NCBI GenBank assembly: GCA_947646915.1
Contig: CANSII010000007.1
Location: forward strand, 1 to 63,004
Source of the DNA: an uncultured Clostridium sp.
Lineage (GTDB): Bacteria > Bacillota > Clostridia > TANB77 > CAG-508
Direction: 5' to 3'
DNA length: 63,004 nt
Of the stretch, positions 40,275-48,645 are shown piece after piece (position 1 is the first letter of the stretch; every line of letters begins with the position of its first letter). Below the pieces are notes generated by a model. The model saw only the letters and a program-made list of their open reading frames with translations, searched no databases and was not told the origin of the DNA. Both the position numbers and the translations under genes were made by a program.

Positions 40275-40426
40275 TTAAAGCCTAATAATATTAATTTGAA
40301 AAAATGAGTTTGACCTGAGTCGTTACTTACTTTAACCAATTATAGTGTGTTTCTTCATTCTGAATTTTAAGTGTCTTAAATGCCTTGGAAAACGGAATTT
40401 CTGAAAATTCATATTATTAGACTTAT
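40275..40426 (+). repeat. Interspersed repeat, family 1, B-type ends
   Basis: Ends TTAAAGCCTAATAATATTAA and TTCATATTATTAGACTTA are inverted. The core is complete: TTTGACCTGAGTCGTTAC, AACCAATTATAGTGTGT and AAATGCCTTGGAAAACGGA. It lies between pilC and the ROK gene. Confidence 0.85.
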
Positions 40427-40462
40427 GTCATTTTCTAAAGTTTAGAATTGTTGAATTTAAAA

Positions 40463-41803
40463 CTATAATCCCGCTGCTGAGAATAACCAATTACCCATAT
40501 AAGCCTCAATAACAGGAACCAATACAACAACAACAAAGAAAATCAAAACTACACCTACAATAACATAAACAACTTGAGGAAGAACCTTCATAATTTTACT
40601 CATAATATTATCAATATCAATATCCATGTACTCAACCAACTTATTCATCATTTCAACTAAATCAGTTTGCATACCTATTTTCAACATCTCTGTAATCATT
40701 GACTTAGCTAAACCAGATTTTTCAAAAGGTTCAATCCAAGAATCACCTATAAGAATATTATTTAATGATGTTTCTATAATTGATAACATTACATAATTTT
40801 GAATGACATTTTTACTAACTTCAATTGCATCTTGAATTCTCATACCATTTTCAAGATTTAAAAGCATTGCTTTCATCAATCTTGAAAAATCTAGTGCAAA
40901 AATCAACTGTCCAAAAATTGGCATTTTATATTTAAAATAATCAAAATTATATTTTCCTTTTGGGGTTCTAATATATAAAATTATACCTGTTATAATACCT
41001 GCTAATAAAATTATTGGTACATACCAAAATTTCATCATAGTATTTACAACACCTTGAAACCATATAGTTATTGGTGGCAATTGATCTGTTGAACCTAATT
41101 CATCATAAACATTTTGTATTGCTGGAATTGCAAATACAGTTCCTACAATAAGCATTACAATTAATAAAACAAATTGAACTATATTAGGAATTAATATTGA
41201 TCTTATTTTTCTATTTAATGCTTCTGTTTCATCTAAATATCTAACAGCTTGTTCTAATGAATTTACAAGTGATCCTGATAATTCTCCAACTTTAATCATA
41301 TTTACATAAATATATGGAAAAGTATCAGAATAATACTCCATAGTTGTATACATATTTTCACCTGCTTCTACACCTGCAAGGATATCTTCAATTATACCTC
41401 TTAATGTTAAATTTTCTGTACTTTCAATTATAGTTTTTAAAGCATGAATATTATTGAAATTTGCTTTTTTCAATAAATAGAAATTCTGTGTAAATATTAC
41501 TAAATCTCTTGATGTTATTTTTTCTGTAGAAGATAAATATAAATTAATTTTCTCTTTTGTTGTAATTTTTTTACTTAAATTTAATTGAGTAGTATTAACA
41601 TTTTGCATTATTTCTTGTATATCTTTTATATTTTTCTTTTTCTTCTTACTTTTCTTTTTTGTATAAGATGTTTGTTGTATAGATATTGGCATTAAATCAT
41701 TATCTTTTAATGTTCTAATTAGACCTTGTCTACTTCCTGCTTCCACTTTATTTCTAACAACTAAACCTGAACTTGTAACTGCTTTATAAATATATGTTGG
41801 CAC
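40463..41803 (-). CDS. pilC: Type IV pilus inner-membrane platform protein PilC (GspF family)
   Basis: Platform protein for the assembly ATPases. The N-terminal YIYKAV segment is typical, followed by two GspF domains (about 110-235 and 315-435) and three transmembrane segments (about 205-230, 260-285 and 415-440). An unusual Lys-rich stretch (KKKSKKKKKNIK) lies near residue 55. The start is GTG at 41803 after AAGGAGGT; the longer open frame upstream is translated repeat sequence. It is the last gene of the pil operon. Confidence 0.94.
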   Translation of the reverse strand: MPTYIYKAVTSSGLVVRNKVEAGSRQGLIRTLKDNDLMPISIQQTSYTKKKSKKKKKNIKDIQEIMQNVNTTQLNLSKKITTKEKINLYLSSTEKITSRDLVIFTQNFYLLKKANFNNIHALKTIIESTENLTLRGIIEDILAGVEAGENMYTTMEYYSDTFPYIYVNMIKVGELSGSLVNSLEQAVRYLDETEALNRKIRSILIPNIVQFVLLIVMLIVGTVFAIPAIQNVYDELGSTDQLPPITIWFQGVVNTMMKFWYVPIILLAGIITGIILYIRTPKGKYNFDYFKYKMPIFGQLIFALDFSRLMKAMLLNLENGMRIQDAIEVSKNVIQNYVMLSIIETSLNNILIGDSWIEPFEKSGLAKSMITEMLKIGMQTDLVEMMNKLVEYMDIDIDNIMSKIMKVLPQVVYVIVGVVLIFFVVVVLVPVIEAYMGNWLFSAAGL

Positions 41804-41820
41804 TCTTGCCACCTCCTTAC

Positions 41821-41872
41821 TTCTTAAACGTCTTGGAAAACGGAATTTTTGAAGCTTCATATTATTTTAGAA
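41821..41872 (+). repeat. Interspersed repeat, family 1, right-half fragment
   Basis: TTCTTAAACGTCTTGGAAAA, CGGAATTTTTGAAG and TTCATATTATTTTAG match the right part of other copies. It lies in the pilT-pilC gap. Confidence 0.7.
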
Positions 41873-41878
41873 AGTACA

Positions 41879-42979
41879 TTAATTTTTATTACATCTTATT
41901 TTCATTTGCATAATTGTCCTATTTAAAATTTCAATATTCTTCTCTTCAATCTGAGCTTTAGCTTGCTCTAAAGTAATCTTATCATTAACGAACAAAGAAG
42001 CTATTGAATTAATTAAACCAATACTACCCTTTTCAGAACTACTTTGTATAGCATCCTCAATTTCAGACACACTAATTTTTTCTTTTCTAATAATACCAGA
42101 AACAATATTATCAACAACCATAACTTCAGGAACCAACACAAGTTTACCATCTTTTCCCTTTAAAAGCCTTTGTGATACAACTAATTTCAATAATGCTGAT
42201 AATAAATATTTTATGCTTGCCTGATCTCTTACCTCATAGAAATTAATCATTCTATCTATAGTTTCTGCACAAGATTTAGTATGTAAAGTCCCTATAACCA
42301 AATGACCAGACTCAGCCATTTCTATAGCTGCTTCCATTGTTACTTTGTCTCTAATTTCACCAATTACTAAAATATCGCAATCCTCTCTTAAAGAGTTTTT
42401 AACACCATCACTAAATGTTAAAGCATCTCTACCCTTTCCAATCTCCTTTTGTACTATTAAAGATTTTTTTGAATGATGCTTATATTCTACTGGATTTTCT
42501 AATGTTAAAATTTTTTTATTTTGTGTTTCATTAATTACATTTACCAAAGCATTTAATGTAGTACTTTTTCCTGAGTTAGTTTTTCCTGTTACTAATATTA
42601 ACCCTTGTTGTTGATATGTCATTCTTCTAATGATATCAGGTAATCCTAAAGATTCATAATCTGGTAAAGTATTTTTTATAAGTCTTAATGTGCACAAAGG
42701 AACATCATCAGATAATGAAATATTAACCCTTAAACGAATTCCTTTATATTCATATGATGTATCTAATTTTCTTGTTGTTCTAAATACTTCATCTTTATCT
42801 ATATTTCCTCTAACTAAGTAATCATATATATCTGCCATATCTTCATGTGTTAATTCTTCCATTTCTTCTATTGGCACTAATTCCCTTGCTATCCTTAACA
42901 TTGGTTTATTTCCTGCAATTAAATGAACATCTGATGCGTCTTTTTCCATTGCTACATCTAATATTTTATCCATATTCAT
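41879..42979 (-). CDS. pilT: Type IV pilus retraction ATPase PilT
   Basis: Powers pilus retraction. After an N-terminal domain with DASDVHLIAG and VRGNIDK, the Walker A box reads GKTNSGKST (usually GPTGSGKST). The Asp box, VIGEIRDKVTMEAAIEMAESG, spans about 205-225, and the His box GTLHTKSCAETIDR follows. The C-terminal AIRNLIRE signature is not clear. I chose the ATG at 42979 (MDKILDVAMEKDASD) with AAGGAAAGG upstream. Length 366 aa. A triple family 1 repeat separates it from pilB. Confidence 0.93.
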   Translation of the reverse strand: MNMDKILDVAMEKDASDVHLIAGNKPMLRIARELVPIEEMEELTHEDMADIYDYLVRGNIDKDEVFRTTRKLDTSYEYKGIRLRVNISLSDDVPLCTLRLIKNTLPDYESLGLPDIIRRMTYQQQGLILVTGKTNSGKSTTLNALVNVINETQNKKILTLENPVEYKHHSKKSLIVQKEIGKGRDALTFSDGVKNSLREDCDILVIGEIRDKVTMEAAIEMAESGHLVIGTLHTKSCAETIDRMINFYEVRDQASIKYLLSALLKLVVSQRLLKGKDGKLVLVPEVMVVDNIVSGIIRKEKISVSEIEDAIQSSSEKGSIGLINSIASLFVNDKITLEQAKAQIEEKNIEILNRTIMQMKIRCNKN

Positions 42980-43020
42980 AAAGAATCTTCCTTTCCTTAT
43001 TATTTTCACAAACTTATTTG

Positions 43021-43414
43021 TAGAAAAAAGATATATATTTCAAAGCGAGTTCGACTATGAGTCGTTATTCACTTTAACCCATTATAATGTGTATTTTAAA
43101 TTTAAATATTCAGTATCTCAAACGCCTTGGAGAACGGAGCTGAGAAATATATATCTTTTTTCTACAAATATATGATAACTCAAAGCGAGTTCGACTATGA
43201 GTCGTTATTCACTTTAACCCATTATAATGTGTATTTTAAATTTAAATATTCAGTATCTCAAACGCCTTGGAGAACGGAGCTGAGAAATATATATCTTTTT
43301 TCTACAAATATATGATAACTCAAAGCGAGTTCGACTATGAGTCGTTATTCACTTTAACCCATTATAATGTGTATTTTAAATTTAAATATTCAGTATCTCA
43401 AACGCCTTGGATAA
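43021..43414 (+). repeat. Three tandem family 1 copies, 140-bp period
   Basis: The unit beginning CAAAGCGAGTTCGACTATG occurs at 43041, 43181 and 43321, exactly 140 bases apart. Copies are identical base for base over the shared span. Each contains the core with AAACGCCTTGGAGAACGGA (the last truncated to GGATAATGG). The first two are followed by ATATATATCTTTTTTCTACA. Short open frames across it are repeat artefacts. It fills the pilB-pilT gap. Confidence 0.92.
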
Positions 43415-43445
43415 TGGCATTTTCTAAAATTCTAGTAAATAAATA

Positions 43446-45098
43446 TTAATAAATAATAAGCTTTCTATTTAGTTCCTCTAAAGTAGTTTCACCTGCTAAT
43501 ATTTTTCTTATACCATCTACAATTAAAGGTCTGTAATCTTGCTCTAAAGCCTTATTTCTTATCTCAATACTAGAAGCATCTTTAACAATCAATTCTTTAA
43601 TTTCATCTGTCAAATCTAATATTTCAAATATTCCTATTCTACCATAAAATCCAGAATTATTACAATTGTTACAACCAACAGCATCATATGTTTTTACACC
43701 ATCTAAATTCATTGAAACATTATATTTATGAAGTATTTTCTGAATAATATCTCTTTCCTCTTGTGTAAAATCTCTTTCTCTTCTACAATGAGGACAAATT
43801 CTTCTAATCAATCTTTGAGAAACAGATGTAGCCAAAGTACTTGCAATATCATAATTAGACACACCCATTTTTCTCATTCTATTTATTACTTCTATACTAT
43901 CAATTGTATGAATTGTAGATAAAACATAATGACCTGTTTGTCCTGATTGTATAGCAATTTCAGCAGTTTCCTTATCACGAATTTCCCCTACTAAAATTAT
44001 ATCAGGATCTTGTCTAACAACAGTTCTTAAAGCACCTGAAAATGATGTTTTTGAATCTATTTCAATTTGATTTAGGCCTTCTATACGTATTTCAACAGGG
44101 TCTTCTATTGTTGTAATATTTATTTCAGGACTATTTAAATAATCTATAATACCATAAAGTGTTGTTGTCTTTCCTTCTCCTGTTGGAGCTGCTATTATTG
44201 TTATACTATTTCTTTTATTAAAACTTTTCTTAAATTCTTTTTCAGTTCCTGGGTAACCTAACTCAAAAATATTTCTAATATCTTCTTTTTTCTTTAATAA
44301 TCTTAAAACAAATTTTTCTCCATATACATTTGGTTGTGAAGAAACACGTATATTATAATCATCATACATCAAAATTCTTCCATCTTGAGATTCTTGTTTT
44401 TCTTGGTGCATATTAGATATTGCTTTTAATCTACCAATTACTTGCTGTTGTTTATCTTTTGAAATTTTCATTTCATCAAATAATAAACCATCTATTCTAT
44501 ATCTAATTCTAACTTCATTTGCCAATGGTTCAATATGAATATCACTAGCCCTTTTTTCCATACCCTTTTTTATTATACTATCAACCAATTCAACTATTGT
44601 ACCTGCAACAGGATTATAAGGTGAAGATACACTATTAAATGATGTTCTGCTAACACTATTAAGATTATTTAAAATTTTTTCTATCTCATTTTCGAAAGTA
44701 ATATATTGCTCCATAATTAAACCTTTGCTTAATAATGTAAGTCGTACAGAATCAATTTTATTCCCTCTAGTTCCATCTGCAAAACAGACTTTTATTTTTC
44801 CATTATCAATTTCAAATGGTATACATTTATTACTTTTCAACACGTCTAATGGTAAATAATCTGTAGGTTTTATTTTTATATTTTCCTCTGTTAGAAATAT
44901 ACCTTTTATACCTAAAATTTCACCAATATTTTTTATTAAAATATCTTTATTACATAAATTTAATAAATATAATATATCTCCCAATTTTTTATCTTGATGT
45001 TCTCTTTGATACTGTAATGCTTGTTCTATATCTTGTGAAGTTAATACACCTCTTTTAACTAATTCAACTCCAATTGGCTGTCTTCTTCTCATCTCCAT
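43446..45098 (-). CDS. pilB: Type IV pilus extension ATPase PilB (GspE family)
   Basis: Drives pilus polymerisation. N-terminal MshEN-type domain (about 1-145, GVELVKRGVLTSQDIEQAL), then the ATPase core with the Walker A box PTGEGKTTT (about residue 304), Asp box and VGEIRDKETAEIAIQSGQTG, and HTIDSIEVINRM. A tetracysteine zinc motif, CPHC and CNNC, lies at about 445-490. Length 550 aa. It begins after AAGGA and follows the minor pilin genes. Confidence 0.95.
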   Translation of the reverse strand: MEMRRRQPIGVELVKRGVLTSQDIEQALQYQREHQDKKLGDILYLLNLCNKDILIKNIGEILGIKGIFLTEENIKIKPTDYLPLDVLKSNKCIPFEIDNGKIKVCFADGTRGNKIDSVRLTLLSKGLIMEQYITFENEIEKILNNLNSVSRTSFNSVSSPYNPVAGTIVELVDSIIKKGMEKRASDIHIEPLANEVRIRYRIDGLLFDEMKISKDKQQQVIGRLKAISNMHQEKQESQDGRILMYDDYNIRVSSQPNVYGEKFVLRLLKKKEDIRNIFELGYPGTEKEFKKSFNKRNSITIIAAPTGEGKTTTLYGIIDYLNSPEINITTIEDPVEIRIEGLNQIEIDSKTSFSGALRTVVRQDPDIILVGEIRDKETAEIAIQSGQTGHYVLSTIHTIDSIEVINRMRKMGVSNYDIASTLATSVSQRLIRRICPHCRRERDFTQEERDIIQKILHKYNVSMNLDGVKTYDAVGCNNCNNSGFYGRIGIFEILDLTDEIKELIVKDASSIEIRNKALEQDYRPLIVDGIRKILAGETTLEELNRKLIIY

Positions 45099-45137
45099 AA
45101 AAATTCATCCTTTCTAATATATACATCTATTTTATAT

Positions 45138-45164
45138 CTTTTGGTTTCAAACTTCTAACCTCTA
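45138..45164 (-). repeat. Family 4 repeat, single unit at a stop codon
   Basis: On the minus strand AAATAGAGGTTAGAAGTTTG starts inside the last codons of the minor pilin gene; its TAG is the stop codon. Confidence 0.5.
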
Positions 45165-45617
45165 TTTAATAGTATACTTAACTGCATCTGCTCCTGTTCT
45201 ATCAATATTTCCTGTTTTTATAGAAACATTAACAACGTAACTTGAATTTTGGTACACCCAAGAAAATTCACAATCATCAATATTTTCGCAAATTTTGACA
45301 TTATTTTTATAAATAGAATTATTTTCTTGCATAAAAGTATATTGATTTCCACTAGAAAAAATTATATAACTAACCTTTTTTCCAATTTGGCTATTGTCTG
45401 TATTTGTATCAATAACTTTATTTCCATTAGTATTTATCTCTTTTGAAAAAACACTAGTAAATTTAGTATATTGAGTTGTAGTATCACTATTAATCTCAGA
45501 AATATCTATATTTTTATAAAAAAAAGTTGTTAGTGTAGATATTATTCCTACTACAATTAGCATTCCTATTACATAGATCATTAAAGATGTTAATGTTATA
45601 CCTTTATTATTTTTCAT
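45162..45617 (-). CDS. Minor pilin, PilW/PulJ-like
   Basis: A short basic leader (KNNKG) precedes ITLTSLMIYVIGMLIVVGII, a type IV pilin assembly helix without the usual glutamate at position 5. The remaining about 120 residues resemble minor pilins (a cysteine pair CENIDDC about residue 112-118). Length 151 aa. It lies between the PilV-like gene (7 bases) and pilB. Assignment rests mainly on context and the N-terminus. Confidence 0.78.
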   Translation of the reverse strand: MKNNKGITLTSLMIYVIGMLIVVGIISTLTTFFYKNIDISEINSDTTTQYTKFTSVFSKEINTNGNKVIDTNTDNSQIGKKVSYIIFSSGNQYTFMQENNSIYKNNVKICENIDDCEFSWVYQNSSYVVNVSIKTGNIDRTGADAVKYTIK

Positions 45618-45624
45618 TTACATA

Positions 45625-46068
45625 TTACTCCTTTGTAATATATGTAGAAAGTTCTACTATCTTATTATGATTTTTTAATTTATATATAATTTGAACTGTA
45701 AGTTCCTTTACAATATTGGATTCTTTACTATTATCATTATTATTCTCTTTTTGAATTAAACAATAATCCTTGATAATAGTTTTTTTATGGAAACCTGTAA
45801 ACTCATTATCTTTATTTTTTATATCCTCTTCCTTTAAAATCTCAATACTATCAATGCCTTTATCTTTATATTGTTCTTTATATCCTTCTGACTTTATTAC
45901 TTCAATTTCCTCTACAGCATATGATAAAGCTTCTGTTTTTCTTTCTGTCTCTTTAGCATTTATATTTATATTAATTATCAAATTTCCTATTAGAGTAACA
46001 AATACTGTTATTATTATTATAGATATAATTATATCTATTGTTGAAAATCCATTTTCATTTTCAGTCAT
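45625..46068 (-). CDS. Minor pilin, PilV/GspI-like
   Basis: A leader NENG is followed by FSTIDIIISIIIITVFVTLI, a prepilin-like helix with Asp at position 5 instead of Glu, then a typical post-helix stretch ETERKTEALSYAVEEIEVIKSEGY. Length 147 aa. It starts after AAGAGG and follows the prepilin peptidase gene. Likely a pilus-initiating minor pilin. Confidence 0.78.
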   Translation of the reverse strand: MTENENGFSTIDIIISIIIITVFVTLIGNLIINININAKETERKTEALSYAVEEIEVIKSEGYKEQYKDKGIDSIEILKEEDIKNKDNEFTGFHKKTIIKDYCLIQKENNNDNSKESNIVKELTVQIIYKLKNHNKIVELSTYITKE

Positions 46069-46138
46069 TTAAAACCTCTTTCATTTTACATTTTATAATA
46101 TTTTTTTGAAAATTTATATTATTAAAAAATATATATTT

Positions 46139-46948
46139 TTATATAAAACATTCTATTATTAGAGTTATTACAAAAAATATAATATTATCAACACTTAAAA
46201 GAAAACCAATTGGCATTTCTCCACTATATTGTTTTTCATTTATTCTATTTTTTGAATTTTTTGATAATTTTAAAATTATTAAATCAATTGCAATAGCAAG
46301 TAATGTCATAATCAACGAATTAATTACAATATACTCTTCTGTAAATATTGTCATAATAACTATTAAAACTAAAATTGAAAAAGTATAGCTATTTTTAGCT
46401 TTCTTCTTTAATTTTATTGTATCAATGATCAATAAAATTAAAAGTATTGCCAAGTATATAACATATCTATATATACTAGTTTCATCTATTATGTATAGAT
46501 ATATCATATACATAATTGATATTATTATCCCATACACTAAAACAGATTTATTAATTTGTCTTTTTTCTTTATCTATTGCTCCAATTAATACTACAAATGT
46601 TATGTATAGTACAAAAAACATGTAATCAATAACTTTAATTAGTTCAATATTATAGGCATCTAATTTAATTATAAAACCTAATATAACAAATAATACTCCT
46701 GAAAAAATCTCTATAATAAAATATCTAGGTCTTATTTTTTCTTTACAATATCTGCATTTTCCACCTAAAAATATATAACTTAATACAGGTATCAAATCAA
46801 ATATATTTAATCTATGTTTACATTTTGGACAATATGAATGTGTATGTGTAATATCTTGTCCTTTTGGAATTCTATATACTGCTAATGTATAAAAACTTCC
46901 AAATGTTATACCAATTATGAATAATACTATATATAAAAAAACGTTCAT
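46139..46948 (-). CDS. pilD: Prepilin leader peptidase (A24 family), atypical
   Basis: N-terminal cytoplasmic part with GSFYTLAVYRIPKG and a four-cysteine zinc site (CPKC and CRYC, about residues 39-75), followed by multiple transmembrane helices. The first catalytic aspartate is clear in GAIDKEKRQI (about 125). The second motif, GxGD, which should lie later in the chain, is not recognisable; only GEMPIGFLLSVDN near the C-terminus is reminiscent of the family's last motif. Length 269 aa. It sits between the major pilin and the minor pilins. Confidence 0.85.
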   Translation of the reverse strand: MNVFLYIVLFIIGITFGSFYTLAVYRIPKGQDITHTHSYCPKCKHRLNIFDLIPVLSYIFLGGKCRYCKEKIRPRYFIIEIFSGVLFVILGFIIKLDAYNIELIKVIDYMFFVLYITFVVLIGAIDKEKRQINKSVLVYGIIISIMYMIYLYIIDETSIYRYVIYLAILLILLIIDTIKLKKKAKNSYTFSILVLIVIMTIFTEEYIVINSLIMTLLAIAIDLIILKLSKNSKNRINEKQYSGEMPIGFLLSVDNIIFFVITLIIECFI

Positions 46949-46984
46949 TTATATCTCCTCAATTTTCTTTTGAAAATAAAACTA

Positions 46985-47138
46985 TTAAAGCTCTAATGAT
47001 ATTAATTTGAAAAAATGAGTTCAACTATGAGTCGTTTTTCACTTTAATCAATTATATTGTGTATATAATATTTGAATTTTTAGTATCTTAAACACCTTGC
47101 AGAGTAGAGTTTTTTAAAATTCATATTATTAGAGCTAA
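46985..47138 (+). repeat. Interspersed repeat, family 1, B-type ends
   Basis: TTAAAGCTCTAATGATATTA and AAATTCATATTATTAGAGC form the inverted ends. The core reads GAGTTCAACTATGAGTCG and AAACACCTTGCAGAGTAGA, more diverged than other copies. It lies between pilA and pilD. Confidence 0.8.
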
Positions 47139-47161
47139 TATATTAGAAAATATTTTAAAAT

Positions 47162-47190
47162 AAGGCATATACTTATGCATATGCCTATTT
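47162..47190 (-). terminator. Terminator after the major pilin gene
   Basis: AGGCATAT pairs with ATATGCCT, followed on the minus strand by TTATTTTA. Partial termination here would let the pilin be made in excess of the downstream genes. Confidence 0.65.
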
Positions 47191-47202
47191 ATTTTAATCT
47201 TA

Positions 47203-47424
47203 TTAATCTATATCCTGTAAAGCATTATCAATTGCATTATTATAAGAATTTAAAGCTTCATTTTCTCTTATTTGAGCATCAATTGTATTATTTTTAGCTT
47301 GTTTAGCTCTATTAAATAAACCATTATCCCCACTTAAAGTAGCTATTGAAATAGCAGCTAAAATTAATAATATAATTATTGTGATAACTAATGCTACTAA
47401 AGTAATACCCTTTTGTTCTTTCAT
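47203..47424 (-). CDS. pilA: Small type IV pilin (probable major pilin)
   Basis: Only 73 aa: leader KEQKG, then ITLVALVITIIILLILAAIS as the assembly helix, then about 40 residues (SGDNGLFNRAKQAKNNTIDA). This is the short gut-Clostridia type with almost no globular domain. Its sequence matches the N-terminal part of the 233-aa protein at 28.6 kb. Strong ribosome binding site (GGGAGG) and its own terminator. Prepilin cleavage is expected after the glycine before ITLVAL. Confidence 0.85.
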   Translation of the reverse strand: MKEQKGITLVALVITIIILLILAAISIATLSGDNGLFNRAKQAKNNTIDAQIRENEALNSYNNAIDNALQDID

Positions 47425-47496
47425 TTAATTTATCCTCCCTTTCATGTAAAAATTTATATAATCTATATTTAAATAAATAAATATAATGTTAAATAC

Positions 47497-47922
47497 TTAT
47501 TTTGTACCCTTATCAGGAACATAACTTGTAGAGTTCTGTTGTTCATTTTGATCTAAATTACTAGGTGTTTCAGTATTTTGAACAGAATTTGTATTTTGGT
47601 TTTCATCATTTTTTTCTTCTGTCACAGCATCTTTTTTTAATGATGCAAAAGGATTATTTTTCCCTGCAATATATTCATTAACTCTTTTATAATTTTGTAA
47701 ATCTGCTGAATCTATAGAATACTTTAATACTACTTCATCATTTTCAAAATTAGCTCCTGTCTCTATTTCAGTTTTAACACTATCAGGTGTTGAGTAAGAA
47801 ATGTGTTCAGGTATTATCTTATTTGATGGCACATATTCATACAATAATATACCTAGTACTAATATTATTGCTAATATCAATAATAATATTATGATAATTT
47901 CTTTAAAAATACTTTTTGTCAT
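47497..47922 (-). CDS. Pilus assembly protein, PilP-like position (single-span)
   Basis: One transmembrane helix at about residues 7-30 (EIIIILLLILAIILVLGIL), then an extracytoplasmic domain to about residue 90 with NPFASLKK, a stretch reminiscent of the NPF start of PilP-type domains, and an Asn/Gln/Thr-rich tail. I chose the ATG at 47922 after GGGAGG. Similarity to PilP is weak; position after pilO suggests the role. Confidence 0.6.
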   Translation of the reverse strand: MTKSIFKEIIIILLLILAIILVLGILLYEYVPSNKIIPEHISYSTPDSVKTEIETGANFENDEVVLKYSIDSADLQNYKRVNEYIAGKNNPFASLKKDAVTEEKNDENQNTNSVQNTETPSNLDQNEQQNSTSYVPDKGTK

Positions 47923-47946
47923 AATTTCCTCCCATTTCAATATTCT

Positions 47947-48645
47947 TTATTGTGCAGTATTATTTGAACTATTTGATGTGTTTTCACTAGCTGTATTTTC
48001 ATTTGTAGTATTTTCTGAATTATTATCTACCAAGGTGTTATCTATTGTATTAGATGATATTCCACTAATTTTTATGTCTTTGCATATAAATGTTGCTTGT
48101 AATATACTATTGTTTTCACTTGATGAAATCATTCTAAAATTTTCTATTCTAAAGCCTAAATCAGCATCATCTTCAATATGTGTAATAAAATCTGCTATTC
48201 CTATATATGCACCTTTTGCAGTAAAACTTAAGTCATATAAATTTTCATTACCTGATGAACTTCTTACAACTTCCATTGTCATTTCTACACCTTCTGCTTT
48301 AGCATAGTTACCTATCTGAATCCATAAATATTCTATTTTATAATCTTGAGATTGGTTTGCTATATTAACTTGTCCTTCTGTACTAACATTTACCATATCT
48401 TCATAACTTTTCTTTTTACTTTGCAAATCTTTTATGGAATTATTTAGGCTTCTTATTTTGGCTTGATAATCTGTACTAGCCAATTTTGTTGCTGTTTGTA
48501 TTTGTTCATCTAATTTATCATTTTTATCTTTTATTTGTTTTACTCCTAATACTGTCCATTTTCCTATTGTAATTCCTTTTATAATTGTTATTCCTGTTAA
48601 TATTATAAGAAGTACTATTACCAAAGTTATTAATATTTTTTTCAT
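47947..48645 (-). CDS. pilO: Type IV pilus assembly protein PilO-like
   Basis: One N-terminal transmembrane helix (ILITLVIVLLIILTGITII), a coiled coil at about 35-80 (QIQTATKLASTDYQAKIRS), and a ferredoxin-like C-terminal domain, the standard PilO layout. The tail is Asn/Thr/Ser-rich. Length 232 aa. Its start overlaps the stop of pilM-pilN by four bases (ATGA), indicating coupling. Confidence 0.85.
   Translation of the reverse strand: MKKILITLVIVLLIILTGITIIKGITIGKWTVLGVKQIKDKNDKLDEQIQTATKLASTDYQAKIRSLNNSIKDLQSKKKSYEDMVNVSTEGQVNIANQSQDYKIEYLWIQIGNYAKAEGVEMTMEVVRSSSGNENLYDLSFTAKGAYIGIADFITHIEDDADLGFRIENFRMISSSENNSILQATFICKDIKISGISSNTIDNTLVDNNSENTTNENTASENTSNSSNNTAQ

Noticed and set aside
41804..41860. 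N-terminal extension of PilC
   Set aside because: The extra residues are translated family 1 repeat; a GTG with AAGGAGGT lies at the homologous start.
43021..43414. CRISPR array
   Set aside because: The whole 140-bp unit is repeated without unique spacers, and no cas genes are nearby.
43127..43449. Two near-identical 60-residue ORFs
   Set aside because: They are translations of the 140-bp tandem repeat, share its boundaries and have no ribosome binding site.
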